A stretch of DNA of 64,000 bases from Sulfitobacter mediterraneus. Lineage in GTDB: Bacteria > Pseudomonadota > Alphaproteobacteria > Rhodobacterales > Rhodobacteraceae. Each line of letters starts with the position of its first letter. Within the stretch, counting starts at the first letter, position 1. The DNA is taken from contig NZ_CP069004.1 in assembly GCF_016801775.1 (NCBI RefSeq), forward strand, positions 3,410,001 through 3,474,000, in the 5' to 3' direction. Made by a program: the position numbers and the translations under genes. The notes under the pieces were generated by a model. It was given only the letters and a program-made list of their open reading frames with translations, searched no databases and was not told the DNA's origin. Of this stretch, positions 8,981-18,213 are shown piece after piece.

Positions 8981-9783
8981 GGCTTGATGGACAGGTCGCC
9001 TTGATCACTGGCGCTGCGCAAGGCATTGGCCGTGCCTGCGCCGAAGTGATGGCGGCACATGGGGCAAAAGTGGCCGTGACGGATATCGTCAAGGACGGGG
9101 CCGACGAGGTTGCGCATGCTATCGGAGCCGAGGCCGGATCATGGCAGCTGAACACCTCAGATCGCGGCGCAGTGTTTGAAACAGTCGCGGCAATCACCGC
9201 AGATCTTGGTGCGCCAACGATTCTCGTGAACAACGCAGGCATCCAACGCATTGGCGCCACAGAGGACCTGGACCGCGCTCTTTGGGACGAAAGTATCGCG
9301 GTCAATTTAACAGGCGTGTTTGACTGCATCCAAGCCGTGGTGCCGGGCATGTTTGCGGCAGGCTACGGATCGATCGTCAACCTCGCCAGCGTGAATGCCG
9401 AACGCGGCATGCCGGGGCGCACGCCCTATTGCGCGACCAAGACCGGGATCGTCGGAATGACCCGTGCCATGGCGGTGGAATGGGCCTCACGTGGCGTGCG
9501 TGTCAACGCGATAGAGCCGGGCTACGTTTTGACCCCGATGGTGCAATCGGCCATCGACGAAGGCCTCCTGGACCTGCCCCAATTGATCGACCGTATACCG
9601 ATGCGCGAACTGGCCGCTTGCGAAGATATCGCCAATGCCGCGCTTTTTCTATCGAGCCGCGAAGGCCGTTATATCACCGGTCAGGTTCTGCCGGTTGACG
9701 GTGGTTACCTCGCCTATGGCGCACCGCGCCCAACATCTGATCTTCCCACACGCACATACGAATTTGGAAAGGACCGTACATGA
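8977..9783 (+). CDS. SDR family oxidoreductase
   Basis: 268 aa classical SDR with TGAAQGIG near residues 11-18, NNAG, a serine in NLASV and YCATK as the catalytic Tyr/Lys. The C-terminus carries the common GQVLPVDGG motif. It overlaps the transketolase N-half and the next SDR gene (ATGA), so it is translated with them. It probably acts on an intermediate of the imported sugar or polyol; the substrate is not assignable. Confidence 0.9.
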   Translation: MRLDGQVALITGAAQGIGRACAEVMAAHGAKVAVTDIVKDGADEVAHAIGAEAGSWQLNTSDRGAVFETVAAITADLGAPTILVNNAGIQRIGATEDLDRALWDESIAVNLTGVFDCIQAVVPGMFAAGYGSIVNLASVNAERGMPGRTPYCATKTGIVGMTRAMAVEWASRGVRVNAIEPGYVLTPMVQSAIDEGLLDLPQLIDRIPMRELAACEDIANAALFLSSREGRYITGQVLPVDGGYLAYGAPRPTSDLPTRTYEFGKDRT

Positions 9784-10523
9784 GCAAACGTGTCGTCATC
9801 ATCACAGGGGCCGCCGGAGGCCTTGGCGCAGACATGGCTCATCACTTTTGCCAAAGCGGCCATGCGGTGGCTTGCGTCGGGCGTTCCTCGGAGCGCCTCC
9901 ATGCGTTGGCCAAAGAGCTGACAGATGCGGGACATGATGCAATTGCAGTGGAATGTGACCTTGCCATTCCGGCCCAGATCGAAGCCATGGCCGAGACTGT
10001 CGCGCAGGCCTTTGGCGGGATAGATGTGTTGGTCAATAACGCCGCGACTTACAAGCTGCGCCCCTGGCTTGAGATCAGCGCTGAAGAATTTGACCATATC
10101 ATTTCGGTCAATCAGCGTGGCTGTTTCCTGACCGCAAAGGCATGTTTTCCCTACCTTAAGAAAAGCGGCACTGGCCGGGTTGTGAACATTGTTTCGAACA
10201 CACTCTTTATCGGTTGGGAGGGGTTGATGAGCTATGTCAGTTCCAAGGGCGGTATCATCGGTCTGACCCGAACATTGGCCCGAGAAATCGGCAAAGAAGG
10301 CGTGACCGTCAACGCGGTTGCACCCGGCGCTATCCCGACCAAAGCCGAAGAACATCATCCCGATCAAGATGAATTCAACAAGAAAATCCTTGATTTCCAA
10401 TCTATGAAAGTGCGCGGAACACCTGGGGACATCTCCCGTGCGGTGGCCTATTTTGCAGATGAAGGATCAGGATTTGTCACCGGCCAGACTCTGATTGTTG
10501 ATGGCGGCGGAGCGATGATCTGA
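9780..10523 (+). CDS. SDR family oxidoreductase
   Basis: 247 aa classical SDR with TGAAGGLG near residues 9-16, NNAA, the catalytic tetrad including YVSSK, and a GQTLIVDGGG C-terminus. It directly follows another SDR and its TGATG junction leads into the DUF4432 gene. Three SDRs in one operon imply at least two distinct redox steps. Beyond this the role is inferred only from position. Confidence 0.9.
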   Translation: MSKRVVIITGAAGGLGADMAHHFCQSGHAVACVGRSSERLHALAKELTDAGHDAIAVECDLAIPAQIEAMAETVAQAFGGIDVLVNNAATYKLRPWLEISAEEFDHIISVNQRGCFLTAKACFPYLKKSGTGRVVNIVSNTLFIGWEGLMSYVSSKGGIIGLTRTLAREIGKEGVTVNAVAPGAIPTKAEEHHPDQDEFNKKILDFQSMKVRGTPGDISRAVAYFADEGSGFVTGQTLIVDGGGAMI

Positions 10524-11611
10524 TGCAGATTTTCGGCAACACGCTAAACCGCAAAGACCTGATGCGCCGTGTCGGCAGTTTGGATCAGGTCGCGGGAGTG
10601 CGGTTGGTCGAATTGTCTGATGGCGCCGGGCGCGGGGTGCGGATGCTTGAGTTCCGTTCTGGCGGCGGGCTTGAGTTTGAGGTGATCGTGGACCGGGCCT
10701 TTGATCTGGGCGCGGCGCGGATCGACGGGCGCCCGCTGAATTTTACTGCGCCGCTTGGTGTGCAGGCGCCATGGTATGGGGAAGCCCGGTGGCTGGAAAG
10801 CTGGCTGCGGTCCTTCGGCGGCGGTTTGATGGCGACAGGCGGGCTTGATCACACGATGTTCCCTACCGAGGATGACGCCAGCCATCTGAACTATCCGGCC
10901 AAACCAACGGAGACTTATCCGCTACATGGGCGGCTGACCAATATTCCAGCAAAGCTGACGGGTTATGGTACGCGGTGGGACGGCGATCAGCCAATTCTAT
11001 GGGCCGAAGGCGAGGTGCGACAAGCCTGCCTTTTTGGCGAAAACCTCAGCCTGACGCGCCGCATCGAGGTGGCGGTTGGCAGCAACACCATGTCTTTGCA
11101 CGACCGTGTGACCAATCACGCCCATACTGCCAATCCGCAACTTTCACTTTATCATGTAAACCTTGGCTTTCCCCTGATCGAAGAGGGCGCGCGGGTTATC
11201 GTTGACTATGAAAAAGCCGAGCCGCGCGGGACGTTTGACCCGGAAGGCTGGCAGGTTTTTGGGCCTCCCGAAGCTGGATTTTCCGAAGAGGTGATGGAGA
11301 TCTACCCGAAATCCATCGATGGCTGGGCCGAAGCATCGGTGGTGAATGCGCAAGAAGACTTGCTGTTTCACGAACGGTTCCGTTCGGACACCCTACCTTA
11401 TCTCTTGCTTTGGCGGATGTTTGGGGAAGGCACCTATGTTGTGGGGCTTGAGCCATCAAGTGTAGACACCACGCCCCGTGAGGCGCTGCGTGAGCAAGGC
11501 CGGTTGCCAATGTTGGGCGCCGGAGAAAGCCGCGACTACCACATGGAGTTCACCGCCCATTCGGGCCGCGATGCTGTGGCATCGTTTCTACAAAAAACGG
11601 AGGCGGATTGA
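10523..11611 (+). CDS. DUF4432 family, aldose-epimerase-like protein
   Basis: 362 aa protein matching the galactose-mutarotase-like superfamily as seen in DUF4432 proteins: a long beta-rich chain with conserved His residues in GGLDHTMFPT and TYPLHGRL, LYHVNLGFPL in the middle and VGLEPSS near the end. Members are associated with carbohydrate operons and probably act on the anomeric or a related carbon of a sugar or sugar acid. It overlaps the SDR stop by one base, and its stop overlaps the next gene. Confidence 0.8.
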   Translation: MQIFGNTLNRKDLMRRVGSLDQVAGVRLVELSDGAGRGVRMLEFRSGGGLEFEVIVDRAFDLGAARIDGRPLNFTAPLGVQAPWYGEARWLESWLRSFGGGLMATGGLDHTMFPTEDDASHLNYPAKPTETYPLHGRLTNIPAKLTGYGTRWDGDQPILWAEGEVRQACLFGENLSLTRRIEVAVGSNTMSLHDRVTNHAHTANPQLSLYHVNLGFPLIEEGARVIVDYEKAEPRGTFDPEGWQVFGPPEAGFSEEVMEIYPKSIDGWAEASVVNAQEDLLFHERFRSDTLPYLLLWRMFGEGTYVVGLEPSSVDTTPREALREQGRLPMLGAGESRDYHMEFTAHSGRDAVASFLQKTEAD

Positions 11612-12741
11612 TGGATGAACGCACACAAAAGGTGATCGCCGCTGCAGGCGCGGAACGATCGCAATGGGCGTTGCTGACTGCGCCAGACAGCGTGGCCTAT
11701 GCCGCCCGGCACGTGGCCGGTGTTGAAACCGGACCGTCGCCTTTTGACGGTGGTCCGACGGCAGCACTGATCAGTCCTGAAGGTGAGATCAGTGTTTTGT
11801 GCAATGAGTTAGAGGCCGCCGCGGCGCGATCTTCGGATGCAGATCATGTGTTCACCTATGAAAGCCTTGGCTTTGCCGATCTGCGCCATCTGACGCAAAA
11901 ATATGCCGAAGGGCTGGGTCAAATGCTGGACCGGACGAACGTTAAGGGCGCAATCGCGGTCGAGGCGGCAAACTGTCCGGCTTCCGTTATGGCTGCCATT
12001 GGCGGGCGCGCGCGCATCCGGTGGTTTGATGTGGAATTGGGCCGTGCCCGATCTATCAAAACCCCCCAAGAGATTGCCGCGCTGCGCCATTGCGCAGAGC
12101 TGACGGCCGCAGGGCAAGATGCCGTTGCCGCCGCTGTGACGGAAGGGAAAAGCGAACTGTTTGCATGGCGCGACATTCGGTTTGCAATGGAAGAGGCCGA
12201 GGGTACAAGGCTGCCCGTGGCGGGGGATTTCGTCAGTGGCGTGGCGCGCACCGCAGCAATCGGCGGCCCAGCGACGGGCCGTACTCTGGCGCACGGAGAT
12301 CCAATCATCTCGGATCTGGCGCCACGTGCGCGGGGCTACTGGGGCGACAGCTGCCGTACTGCTTGCTTGGGTGAGGCGTCGCCCGCGCTGATGCAGGCTT
12401 ACGACCTGGCTTATGAGTGCTACCAAATGGTGCGCGATACGCTGCGGCCGGGAATTACGGCACATGAATTTGACGCGCCGATACGCCAGCGCATCAAGGA
12501 CGCGGGGTATTTCAATCCTGTACATATGGGGCATGGCATCGGCACCTCAGTTCATGAGTGGCCGCGCCTTGTTCCGGGGGAACAGGCCTTGATCCAGCCC
12601 GGTATGGTGCTGATGGTTGAACCAGGTGTGTATCGCGAAGATATAGGCGGCGTGCGGTTGGAGCAGATGTTCTTGATCACGGAAACGGGGCACGAGGTGC
12701 TGTCGCCGTTTGATATTCCTGCGCAAATGCCGATCATCTGA
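11611..12741 (+). CDS. M24 family metallopeptidase (Xaa-Pro peptidase/creatinase fold)
   Basis: 376 aa. The N-terminal creatinase-like domain (about 1-135) is followed by the pita-bread catalytic domain. All five expected metal ligands are visible: Asp in IISDLAP, Asp in YWGDSCR, His in HMGHGIG, Glu in VEPGVY and Glu in GVRLEQM. The ATG at 11611 has GGAGG at 11599-11603, better spaced than the TTG at 11608. A peptidase in a sugar operon is unusual; a creatinase-like C-N hydrolase for an amide or N-substituted substrate is an alternative. It is the last gene of the + strand operon, before a terminator. Confidence 0.88.
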   Translation: MDERTQKVIAAAGAERSQWALLTAPDSVAYAARHVAGVETGPSPFDGGPTAALISPEGEISVLCNELEAAAARSSDADHVFTYESLGFADLRHLTQKYAEGLGQMLDRTNVKGAIAVEAANCPASVMAAIGGRARIRWFDVELGRARSIKTPQEIAALRHCAELTAAGQDAVAAAVTEGKSELFAWRDIRFAMEEAEGTRLPVAGDFVSGVARTAAIGGPATGRTLAHGDPIISDLAPRARGYWGDSCRTACLGEASPALMQAYDLAYECYQMVRDTLRPGITAHEFDAPIRQRIKDAGYFNPVHMGHGIGTSVHEWPRLVPGEQALIQPGMVLMVEPGVYREDIGGVRLEQMFLITETGHEVLSPFDIPAQMPII

Positions 12742-12790
12742 GCGACGCGTTGCTCTGCCTCTGCTTGTTCAGAAGCCCTTAATGAAAAAG

Positions 12791-12814
12791 GCCCGGCTCC
12801 TTTCAGAGCCGGGC
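12791..12814. terminator. Bidirectional rho-independent terminator
   Basis: GCCCGGCTC (12791-12799) pairs with GAGCCGGGC (12806-12814), a perfect 9-bp stem with loop CTTTCA. AAAAAG precedes it and CTTTGTGTTT follows, so it can end transcripts from both sides. It lies between the convergent M24 peptidase and Gfo/Idh/MocA genes. Confidence 0.9.
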
Positions 12815-12837
12815 TTTGTGTTTCTATGATGATCGCA

Positions 12838-14034
12838 TCAGGCGTCCATCAAGATGTCTTCTGTCTCACCTGTGTCCGGGTTGCGGACGATCAGGCGTTT
12901 GCGGCCATCTGGCAACAGTTCTGTCTTGAGGATGTCTTTGCCATCGTGCTGTTGTTTGTTGGGCGACAGATGCGGCGTTGTGCCATATCTCCAATCCAGC
13001 TCAACCGGTGCCCAGGCACGGGTTTCCAGGGACTTGTAGAACGCATCCAGAACCGCGGCGACGACATAGCCGTCATAGAAGGTTTCCTGCGGCTCACGGC
13101 CTTCTTCCAATGCGGCGAACTGATCGGTGAACATGTCGACATATCCAAGTGCCACGGCTTCGTCGCCTACTGGGAACAACCAGCCGCTGTCGGTTTCTGC
13201 CTTTTCGGCAACATATCCATCAGCGCCGCCTGAGCTGTACATCTCAAAGCCAGTGCGCAGGAAGTGATCCAACCGCACCATGCCTTGGGTGCCGCTGACC
13301 TCATCGCGCAGATCCATACCGCCACGGAATGTCCAGGAACATTCCATCTGCCCCACAGCACCACTTTCAAAGCGGATAAGGCCGATGGAATTGTCTTCGA
13401 TCGGGATCGGGTGATACAGCGTGTCGGCCCATGCCATCACTTCGACGGGGCGGTTGCCCTTACCGACAAAGTTACGAATGATTTCAACGCAATGACAGCC
13501 CATATCGATGGTACAGCCGCCGCCAGCGCGGTTCTTATCCCAGAACCAGGCGGAATGCGGGCCAGGGTGTGCCTCGCGGGAACGGACCCAGGTGATGTCA
13601 CCCAACGCACCCTTTTTAACGGCCTCCAACGCCTTGAGCGTCTTGGGGGTGTAGCAAAGGTCTTCGAGATAGCCAGCAAAGATACCAGCCTTTTCGACGA
13701 GCTCAAGCATCCGCTTGGCTTCTTCGGCATTCCGGGCCAGTGGTTTGGTACACAAGACCGCTTTGCCCGCTTCGGCGCAGAGGCGAATCGCCTCTTCATG
13801 CATTGAGTTGGGCAGGCCAACGACGACAACATCCGTTTCTGGATCGTTGATCGTTTCTTCCATGGATGTGGCATGGCGCGGAATGCCCCATTGCTCACAG
13901 AACGCCTGACCGCGTTCCTCGGTGCGTGAATAAACATTCATGACACGATCAGGATTTCGCTGCCCGTGCAGCACCTGTGTGTAGAAATTACATATCAGGC
14001 CTGTGCCTAACATGCTGATCTTATGCGGGGTCAT
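12838..14034 (-). CDS. Gfo/Idh/MocA family oxidoreductase
   Basis: 398 aa NAD(P)-dependent sugar dehydrogenase-like protein. The N-terminal Rossmann motif GTGLIC is at residues 10-15, and the usual EKP motif appears as CTKPLA near 94-99. The C-terminal domain has the [11 protein letters not shown] active-site helix. A polar tail of about 45 residues after the catalytic domain (rich in D, K and R, ending ILMDA) is longer than usual. It is convergent with the sugar operon but carries the same palindrome upstream, so it probably acts in the same pathway, for example oxidising or reducing a sugar or inositol-like ring carbon. Confidence 0.9.
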   Translation of the reverse strand: MTPHKISMLGTGLICNFYTQVLHGQRNPDRVMNVYSRTEERGQAFCEQWGIPRHATSMEETINDPETDVVVVGLPNSMHEEAIRLCAEAGKAVLCTKPLARNAEEAKRMLELVEKAGIFAGYLEDLCYTPKTLKALEAVKKGALGDITWVRSREAHPGPHSAWFWDKNRAGGGCTIDMGCHCVEIIRNFVGKGNRPVEVMAWADTLYHPIPIEDNSIGLIRFESGAVGQMECSWTFRGGMDLRDEVSGTQGMVRLDHFLRTGFEMYSSGGADGYVAEKAETDSGWLFPVGDEAVALGYVDMFTDQFAALEEGREPQETFYDGYVVAAVLDAFYKSLETRAWAPVELDWRYGTTPHLSPNKQQHDGKDILKTELLPDGRKRLIVRNPDTGETEDILMDA

Positions 14035-14064
14035 TTGAGGTCTCCTCCCTTCGACTCTGTTCCT

Positions 14065-14094
14065 ATCTTTGATTGTGCATCTTTGATCAAAGAA
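14065..14094 (-). promoter_or_regulatory. Operator-like palindrome plus adjacent half-site
   Basis: TCTTTGATCAAAGA at 14080-14093 is a perfect 14-bp palindrome identical to the core of the site at 155-170. An additional half-site ATCTTTGAT lies at 14065-14073, in the same orientation. Both are 30-60 bp upstream of the oxidoreductase start at 14034, where a repressor would be expected. The rest of the 251-bp gap up to the chemoreceptor stop shows an imperfect TGACGC/GCGTCA repeat at 14143-14161 and nothing else I can name. Confidence 0.7.
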
Positions 14095-14285
14095 TGCAAC
14101 AGGTATGTTCCACGGTGATGTTTTCGCGGAAAACGCCGTTTTTGACGCAATTTTGGCGTCAGGTCTGTGATGGGTTTATCGGCCAGCAGCGATTTCAAAG
14201 ATTGATTTGGAGCATTGCACCAGATCTGCGTTGGCTCGGATTGATCTGGAAATCCACCTGGCCACCAAGTGGAAACCCAAATCAA

Positions 14286-16331
14286 TCAGCTGGCGCGCAT
14301 GGCATTCTCTGAGGCCGTCCAGAGATCATCCGCTGCGGCTTCAGAAGACACAATGGCATCGGTCTGAGAAGAATTGACCCCGCCTTCGAACTTGAAATTC
14401 TCAATGAGTGCTTTCATCTGCTGGGCAGATTCCAGCAAAACTGCGGTCGCAGCTGAAGATTCCTCGCTCATCGCGGCGTTGGTCTGGGTCAATTGTTCCA
14501 ATTCAACAACAGTCCCTTCCATCTGCTTGATCTGATGCGCCTGATCTCCAGTGGAGACAGCAATGGCTTGCACCGCTTCGGCGGCTTTGGAAATGCGGGC
14601 GACCACCTCGTCCATTGCACTGCCAAGTTCAGTGATCAATTTGCTGCCCTGTTCTACGCCGCGTTGGCTGTTGGCGATCAGTTGGCCGATTTCATGGGCC
14701 GATTCCGCCGACCTTTGAGCAAGGGAGCGCACTTCGGTTGCGACAACTGAGAACCCTTTGCCACTTTCCCCCGCACGGGCCGCCTCAACGCCTGCGTTCA
14801 ACGCGAGCAGATTGGTCTGAAAGGCGATCTCATTGATTACATCGGTTGCGACGCTGATCTTGTTTGAATATTCCGCGATCTGCGCCATCGCTGTGACTGT
14901 TTTATCGACAACCTGTCCGCTTTGTTCGGCAGCGCTCTGGGCGCTGACAGCAAATTCGGTGGCTTTGTTGGCATGATCGGATGCGGACAATGAAGCAGAG
15001 TTGATTTCGCGCATCATGTCATTGGCTGTGCTGAGACGGCTCGCAGCGCCTTCGGTGCGCTGGGACAGGTCTTTGGCCGCATTGGACAACTCAGAAGAGC
15101 TGTTGGTAACGATCTGCGCGTTCTGCGAAATGTGACCAAGAGCAGCGCCAAGCGATGAGGTCCCCTTGTTCACATTCATTTTGAGTTTTGAAAATGCGCC
15201 TTGGAACTCACCTTCCATCTTGAGGGTGAGATCGCATTTTGCCAAAGCCTCAAGAACACGGGACGTTTCTTTGACACCAACCTCGACCGTCTCGACAAGC
15301 TGATTTACCGAGGCGCGGATGGCATCGTCGTCATCCTCTGACGCGGCGTTTTGCATTCTGCCGGTGAAATCCCCCGCCTGTGCCAATGCGATCACCCTCG
15401 CGAGTTCGGCTTGCATTGCTTCTGTTTTGCGCGATCGTTCCAAAGCGTCTTCTGCTTGTTGCCGTTCCAGATCGGCCTGTTCTTGCAAGGCTTGCAGACG
15501 CGCCGCTTCCGCTTCTCGGGCGGCGGCCTCTTTGGCTTTTTCGGCGTCTTGATGTTGGGCCTGTGCGATGGCCAAATCCCGTTTGGCCTGTTGGCCGTCA
15601 CGGAACACGACCAGGGCACCCGCCATCTGTCCCAATTCATCTTTTTGCCCGATATTGGGAATTTCGACATCATCCTGATCGGCGGCAATCGCGGTCATTG
15701 CATTGACCATCTTATGAATGCCACGTGACAGGCGGATGCTGACCGCAATGGAAATGAGCAGGCTTAACGCAATTGTGGAAATGCCGACGGTGAGGATCAC
15801 AAAAAGGGATCTGCTGATCGAGCTTTGCGCCCGCTTGATGGCATTCTCGGTCTCGGTTTTCGAATTTGTCAGGTTCTCTGAAATGACGCCAAATATCTCA
15901 CCATAGACAGAAAGCGCTCCGCGCAACCCGCCAAATGCGATCCTGGGGTTTCGTTCTGCCATGCCCAAAAGGCCGTTCAGTTTCTTCTTGAACTCGGTAT
16001 AGCTTTCTACGGGGACAAGACCCGCCTCAGCAAAACGGTCCAACTCGACGATCATCTGATCAATCTGACCGCGCATTTTCGCGGCATCTTCGGCTGGGCC
16101 GTTCATTTCAAGCCAGAGAAGGTACTGGTAAAGCTTCTGGATCAATGTCGCGAGCGCCGCGCTTGCCTCGTTGTTTGCTTTCTCCTGCGGCGCTGCAATA
16201 TCAGTCAAATATTGCATGGCGCCGGTGGCATCATTCAAGCCGCGATAGGAAAACATGGACACCACCGTCGCCCCGATAAAGGACAGCAGGGCGACAAAGA
16301 TGATTTTCTGCTTGATAGAGGTCGGGAACAC
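14286..16331 (-). CDS. Methyl-accepting chemotaxis protein
   Basis: 681 aa transmembrane chemoreceptor. Membrane helices lie near residues 8-27 and 175-198 and flank a helical periplasmic sensor of about 150 residues. Then come a HAMP domain (~198-250), a long Ala/Glu/Gln-rich helix (~250-310), a second HAMP-like segment (~310-385) and the signalling domain with its hairpin tip at 501-548 ([20 protein letters not shown]). It ends ENAMRAS with no CheR/CheB-binding pentapeptide. The start at 16331 has no obvious strong ribosome site. The neighbouring secreted Cache-like gene could provide a ligand-binding partner. Confidence 0.93.
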   Translation of the reverse strand: MFPTSIKQKIIFVALLSFIGATVVSMFSYRGLNDATGAMQYLTDIAAPQEKANNEASAALATLIQKLYQYLLWLEMNGPAEDAAKMRGQIDQMIVELDRFAEAGLVPVESYTEFKKKLNGLLGMAERNPRIAFGGLRGALSVYGEIFGVISENLTNSKTETENAIKRAQSSISRSLFVILTVGISTIALSLLISIAVSIRLSRGIHKMVNAMTAIAADQDDVEIPNIGQKDELGQMAGALVVFRDGQQAKRDLAIAQAQHQDAEKAKEAAAREAEAARLQALQEQADLERQQAEDALERSRKTEAMQAELARVIALAQAGDFTGRMQNAASEDDDDAIRASVNQLVETVEVGVKETSRVLEALAKCDLTLKMEGEFQGAFSKLKMNVNKGTSSLGAALGHISQNAQIVTNSSSELSNAAKDLSQRTEGAASRLSTANDMMREINSASLSASDHANKATEFAVSAQSAAEQSGQVVDKTVTAMAQIAEYSNKISVATDVINEIAFQTNLLALNAGVEAARAGESGKGFSVVATEVRSLAQRSAESAHEIGQLIANSQRGVEQGSKLITELGSAMDEVVARISKAAEAVQAIAVSTGDQAHQIKQMEGTVVELEQLTQTNAAMSEESSAATAVLLESAQQMKALIENFKFEGGVNSSQTDAIVSSEAAADDLWTASENAMRAS

Positions 16332-16359
16332 GGCTTGCGCCTTTCATTCGTGGCAGAGA

Positions 16360-16821
16360 TCAGCCGTTGGCCCAACTGCACAAGATATTTTGCGCATCAG
16401 CCCGCACACAGGAGCCGACAGATGGCGTGAGATCGCCGCTTTCCGGGTTCATGAATTTCAGCTGCACCTGATAGACTTCGCCGCTTTGCGGTGTGTTCGC
16501 AATGATGTCATGGCCAAACTCGAACCCGTCAAAGTCTGCCGCGGCGGTAAAATCTGTCCCGACAAATTCTGGCCAAACGTTATCGGCCCAGACGGTGCCA
16601 TCTACGTTCATGGCAAACATATGTAGAAAATACTTTTCGGCGTACCAGTCTTCGGATTTGTGGTTGAAATCCTTTTCGGCCTGCTCACGTCCGACTTTCT
16701 GATAATGGGTGACGGCGCGGGCCACCATTTCTTTGGACATATCGCCCATTTCCTGAAGATCGGCGGCTGCCACGGCGGTGGCGGTACACATCAGGCATGC
16801 TGTGATAAGCGGCTTGTTCAT
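16360..16821 (-). CDS. Secreted single-Cache-like sensor protein
   Basis: 153 aa. The start at 16821 is preferred because CAGGAG stands just before it and it gives a clean signal peptide (MNKPLITACLMCTATAVAAA). The mature part resembles a single Cache (sCache_2-like) domain: a long helix, then FLHMFAMNVDGTVWADN, PEFVGTDF, and YQVQLKFMNPESGDLTPS. No membrane anchor or output domain is present, so it is a free periplasmic ligand-binding module. It lies 28 bp upstream of the chemoreceptor gene on the same strand and is probably co-transcribed. Two cysteines near the C-terminus (SCVRADAQNILCSW) may form a disulfide. Confidence 0.68.
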   Translation of the reverse strand: MNKPLITACLMCTATAVAAADLQEMGDMSKEMVARAVTHYQKVGREQAEKDFNHKSEDWYAEKYFLHMFAMNVDGTVWADNVWPEFVGTDFTAAADFDGFEFGHDIIANTPQSGEVYQVQLKFMNPESGDLTPSVGSCVRADAQNILCSWANG

Positions 16822-16945
16822 ATTTTGCTCCTGCATTCGGATCACGGGTTGCAGAGCGGGGTGTAAGCCTAGGTCGCTAACATTGGCTTAATGGCCAGAA
16901 GACCATCTCAGGATTGTCCGAAAGTGAGGATGCCCAAACAAGAAC

Positions 16946-16967
16946 AGCCCCGCGAAACCGCGGGGCT
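16946..16967 (-). terminator. Hairpin terminator after the peroxiredoxin gene
   Basis: AGCCCCGCG (16946-16954) and CGCGGGGCT (16959-16967) form a perfect 9-bp stem with a four-base loop. Read on the minus strand it is followed by GTTCTTGTTT, a moderately T-rich tail, and it lies about 40 bp after the peroxiredoxin stop. Confidence 0.8.
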
Positions 16968-17007
16968 GGATAACGTGGCTCAGGCCATTCAGCTCAATAG
17001 CGCCGGA

Positions 17008-17562
17008 TCAGGAGGCAACCGCAAATGGGTTGTTGGCTTTGATGTGCTTGAGGATGTTCTCAGGGCTGCTTTCGCCGTAAGGATCATCCGCGCAATTGTC
17101 CTCGATGCCCGGCTCTTCGAACCAGGCGACGATTTTGCCGTCATCTACAACAGCCGCATAGCGCCAGCTGCGCAGGCCGAACCCAAGGTTGTCCTTCTGA
17201 ACCAACATCCCGATTTTACGCGTAAATTCTGCGGATCCATCGGGGATCACCTTGACGGTCTTGATGCCCTGATCTGCAGCCCATTTGTTCATCACAAAGG
17301 AATCGTTCACCGAGAGGCAGTAGATATCTTGCACGCCTTGTTCGGCAAATTCACCCGCCAGGGTTTCAAAGCCAGGCAGCTGATAGGTAGAACATGTCGG
17401 TGTAAATGCACCGGGCAGTGAGAACAGGATGGCACGGCGGCCACCGAAGTAATCCTGCGTTGTCATGTCTTTCCAGGTGAAAGGGTTTGGCCCATCGATG
17501 CTGTCGTCGCGCACGCGGGTGCGGAATGTCACATCAGGCAATTTCATACCGATACGAGGCAT
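17008..17562 (-). CDS. Peroxiredoxin (Prx5-like)
   Basis: 184 aa thiol peroxidase reducing hydrogen peroxide or organic peroxides. The catalytic motif PGAFTPTCS holds the peroxidatic cysteine around residue 57, in the Prx5/AhpE-like arrangement. Another cysteine follows in IYCLSV and a third near the C-terminus (EDNCADDP), the latter a possible resolving residue. There is no fused glutaredoxin domain. It is monocistronic, with a hairpin terminator downstream and the ferredoxin gene upstream on the same strand. Confidence 0.92.
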   Translation of the reverse strand: MPRIGMKLPDVTFRTRVRDDSIDGPNPFTWKDMTTQDYFGGRRAILFSLPGAFTPTCSTYQLPGFETLAGEFAEQGVQDIYCLSVNDSFVMNKWAADQGIKTVKVIPDGSAEFTRKIGMLVQKDNLGFGLRSWRYAAVVDDGKIVAWFEEPGIEDNCADDPYGESSPENILKHIKANNPFAVAS

Positions 17563-17829
17563 AATAGTACTCCGAATTTTATTTGATTTAAGTCATCGCT
17601 GGAACGCAGAAATTGACCTTGTTTTGAACGACAACTTTACTGGACAAACCGGGTGAAGCCGCCCTTTTTACGGGCGTTTCGGACGGACCATTCAGTGCCG
17701 CCTTCCTTGTGGGTGATGGGAGAATTGTCAACCCGATCTCGGGCTGATTCTCGCGATCCGGCCCGATCATTTCTGCAAGGCGCACTGAAAGGCGGGTGAA
17801 CTTTGATAAGGACTGCAGGGTATCTGCCC

Positions 17830-18159
17830 CTAAGCTTGCGCCTGACCAAAGAATAGTTCGAATTTGCCTGTCTCGCCATCGCGCTGCGCGGCGGTTTTAA
17901 GGGGCGGCTTGCGGGCCGTAATGACCGGCCAGATCTCTGCGTATAGCCGCGCATGTGCGACCCATTGGTCGCTGCCAGGCTCGGCATCTGTTCGGATCGC
18001 GTCCGCCGGGCATTCAGGCTCGCAAACACCGCAATCAATGCATTCGTCGGGATGGATCACCAGCATGTTTTCCCCCTCGTAGAAGCAATCAACGGGGCAA
18101 ACCTCAACGCAGTCGGTGTATTTGCAGGCGATACAATTATCGGTCACGACATAGGTCAT
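17830..18159 (-). CDS. fdxA: 7Fe ferredoxin FdxA
   Basis: 109 aa low-potential electron carrier with one [3Fe-4S] and one [4Fe-4S] cluster. The motifs are C-x2-C-x4-C-x3-CP near residues 9-21 and C-x2-C-x2-C-x3-CP near 40-50 ([12 protein letters not shown]), followed by the roughly 50-residue C-terminal extension usual for FdxA. The 267 bp between it and the peroxiredoxin gene contain only weak reading frames that I do not call. Monocistronic as far as can be seen. Confidence 0.95.
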   Translation of the reverse strand: MTYVVTDNCIACKYTDCVEVCPVDCFYEGENMLVIHPDECIDCGVCEPECPADAIRTDAEPGSDQWVAHARLYAEIWPVITARKPPLKTAAQRDGETGKFELFFGQAQA

Positions 18160-18213
18160 GGCAAAGCTTTCTCATCTGTTTGGTAAAATAGCCGGGCGCG
18201 ATCTTTCAGGCGA

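Noticed and set aside
14143..14161. TGACGC/GCGTCA inverted repeat as operator or terminator
   Set aside because: Six-bp arms, no T-tract and no second copy nearby; left only as a note in the intergenic description.
17563..17829. Possible small genes between peroxiredoxin and ferredoxin, including a minus-strand tail reading ITHKEGGTEWSVRNARKK
   Set aside because: The frame overlaps the ferredoxin gene, has no start of its own in the gap and no recognisable family. It could be a remnant but cannot be supported.
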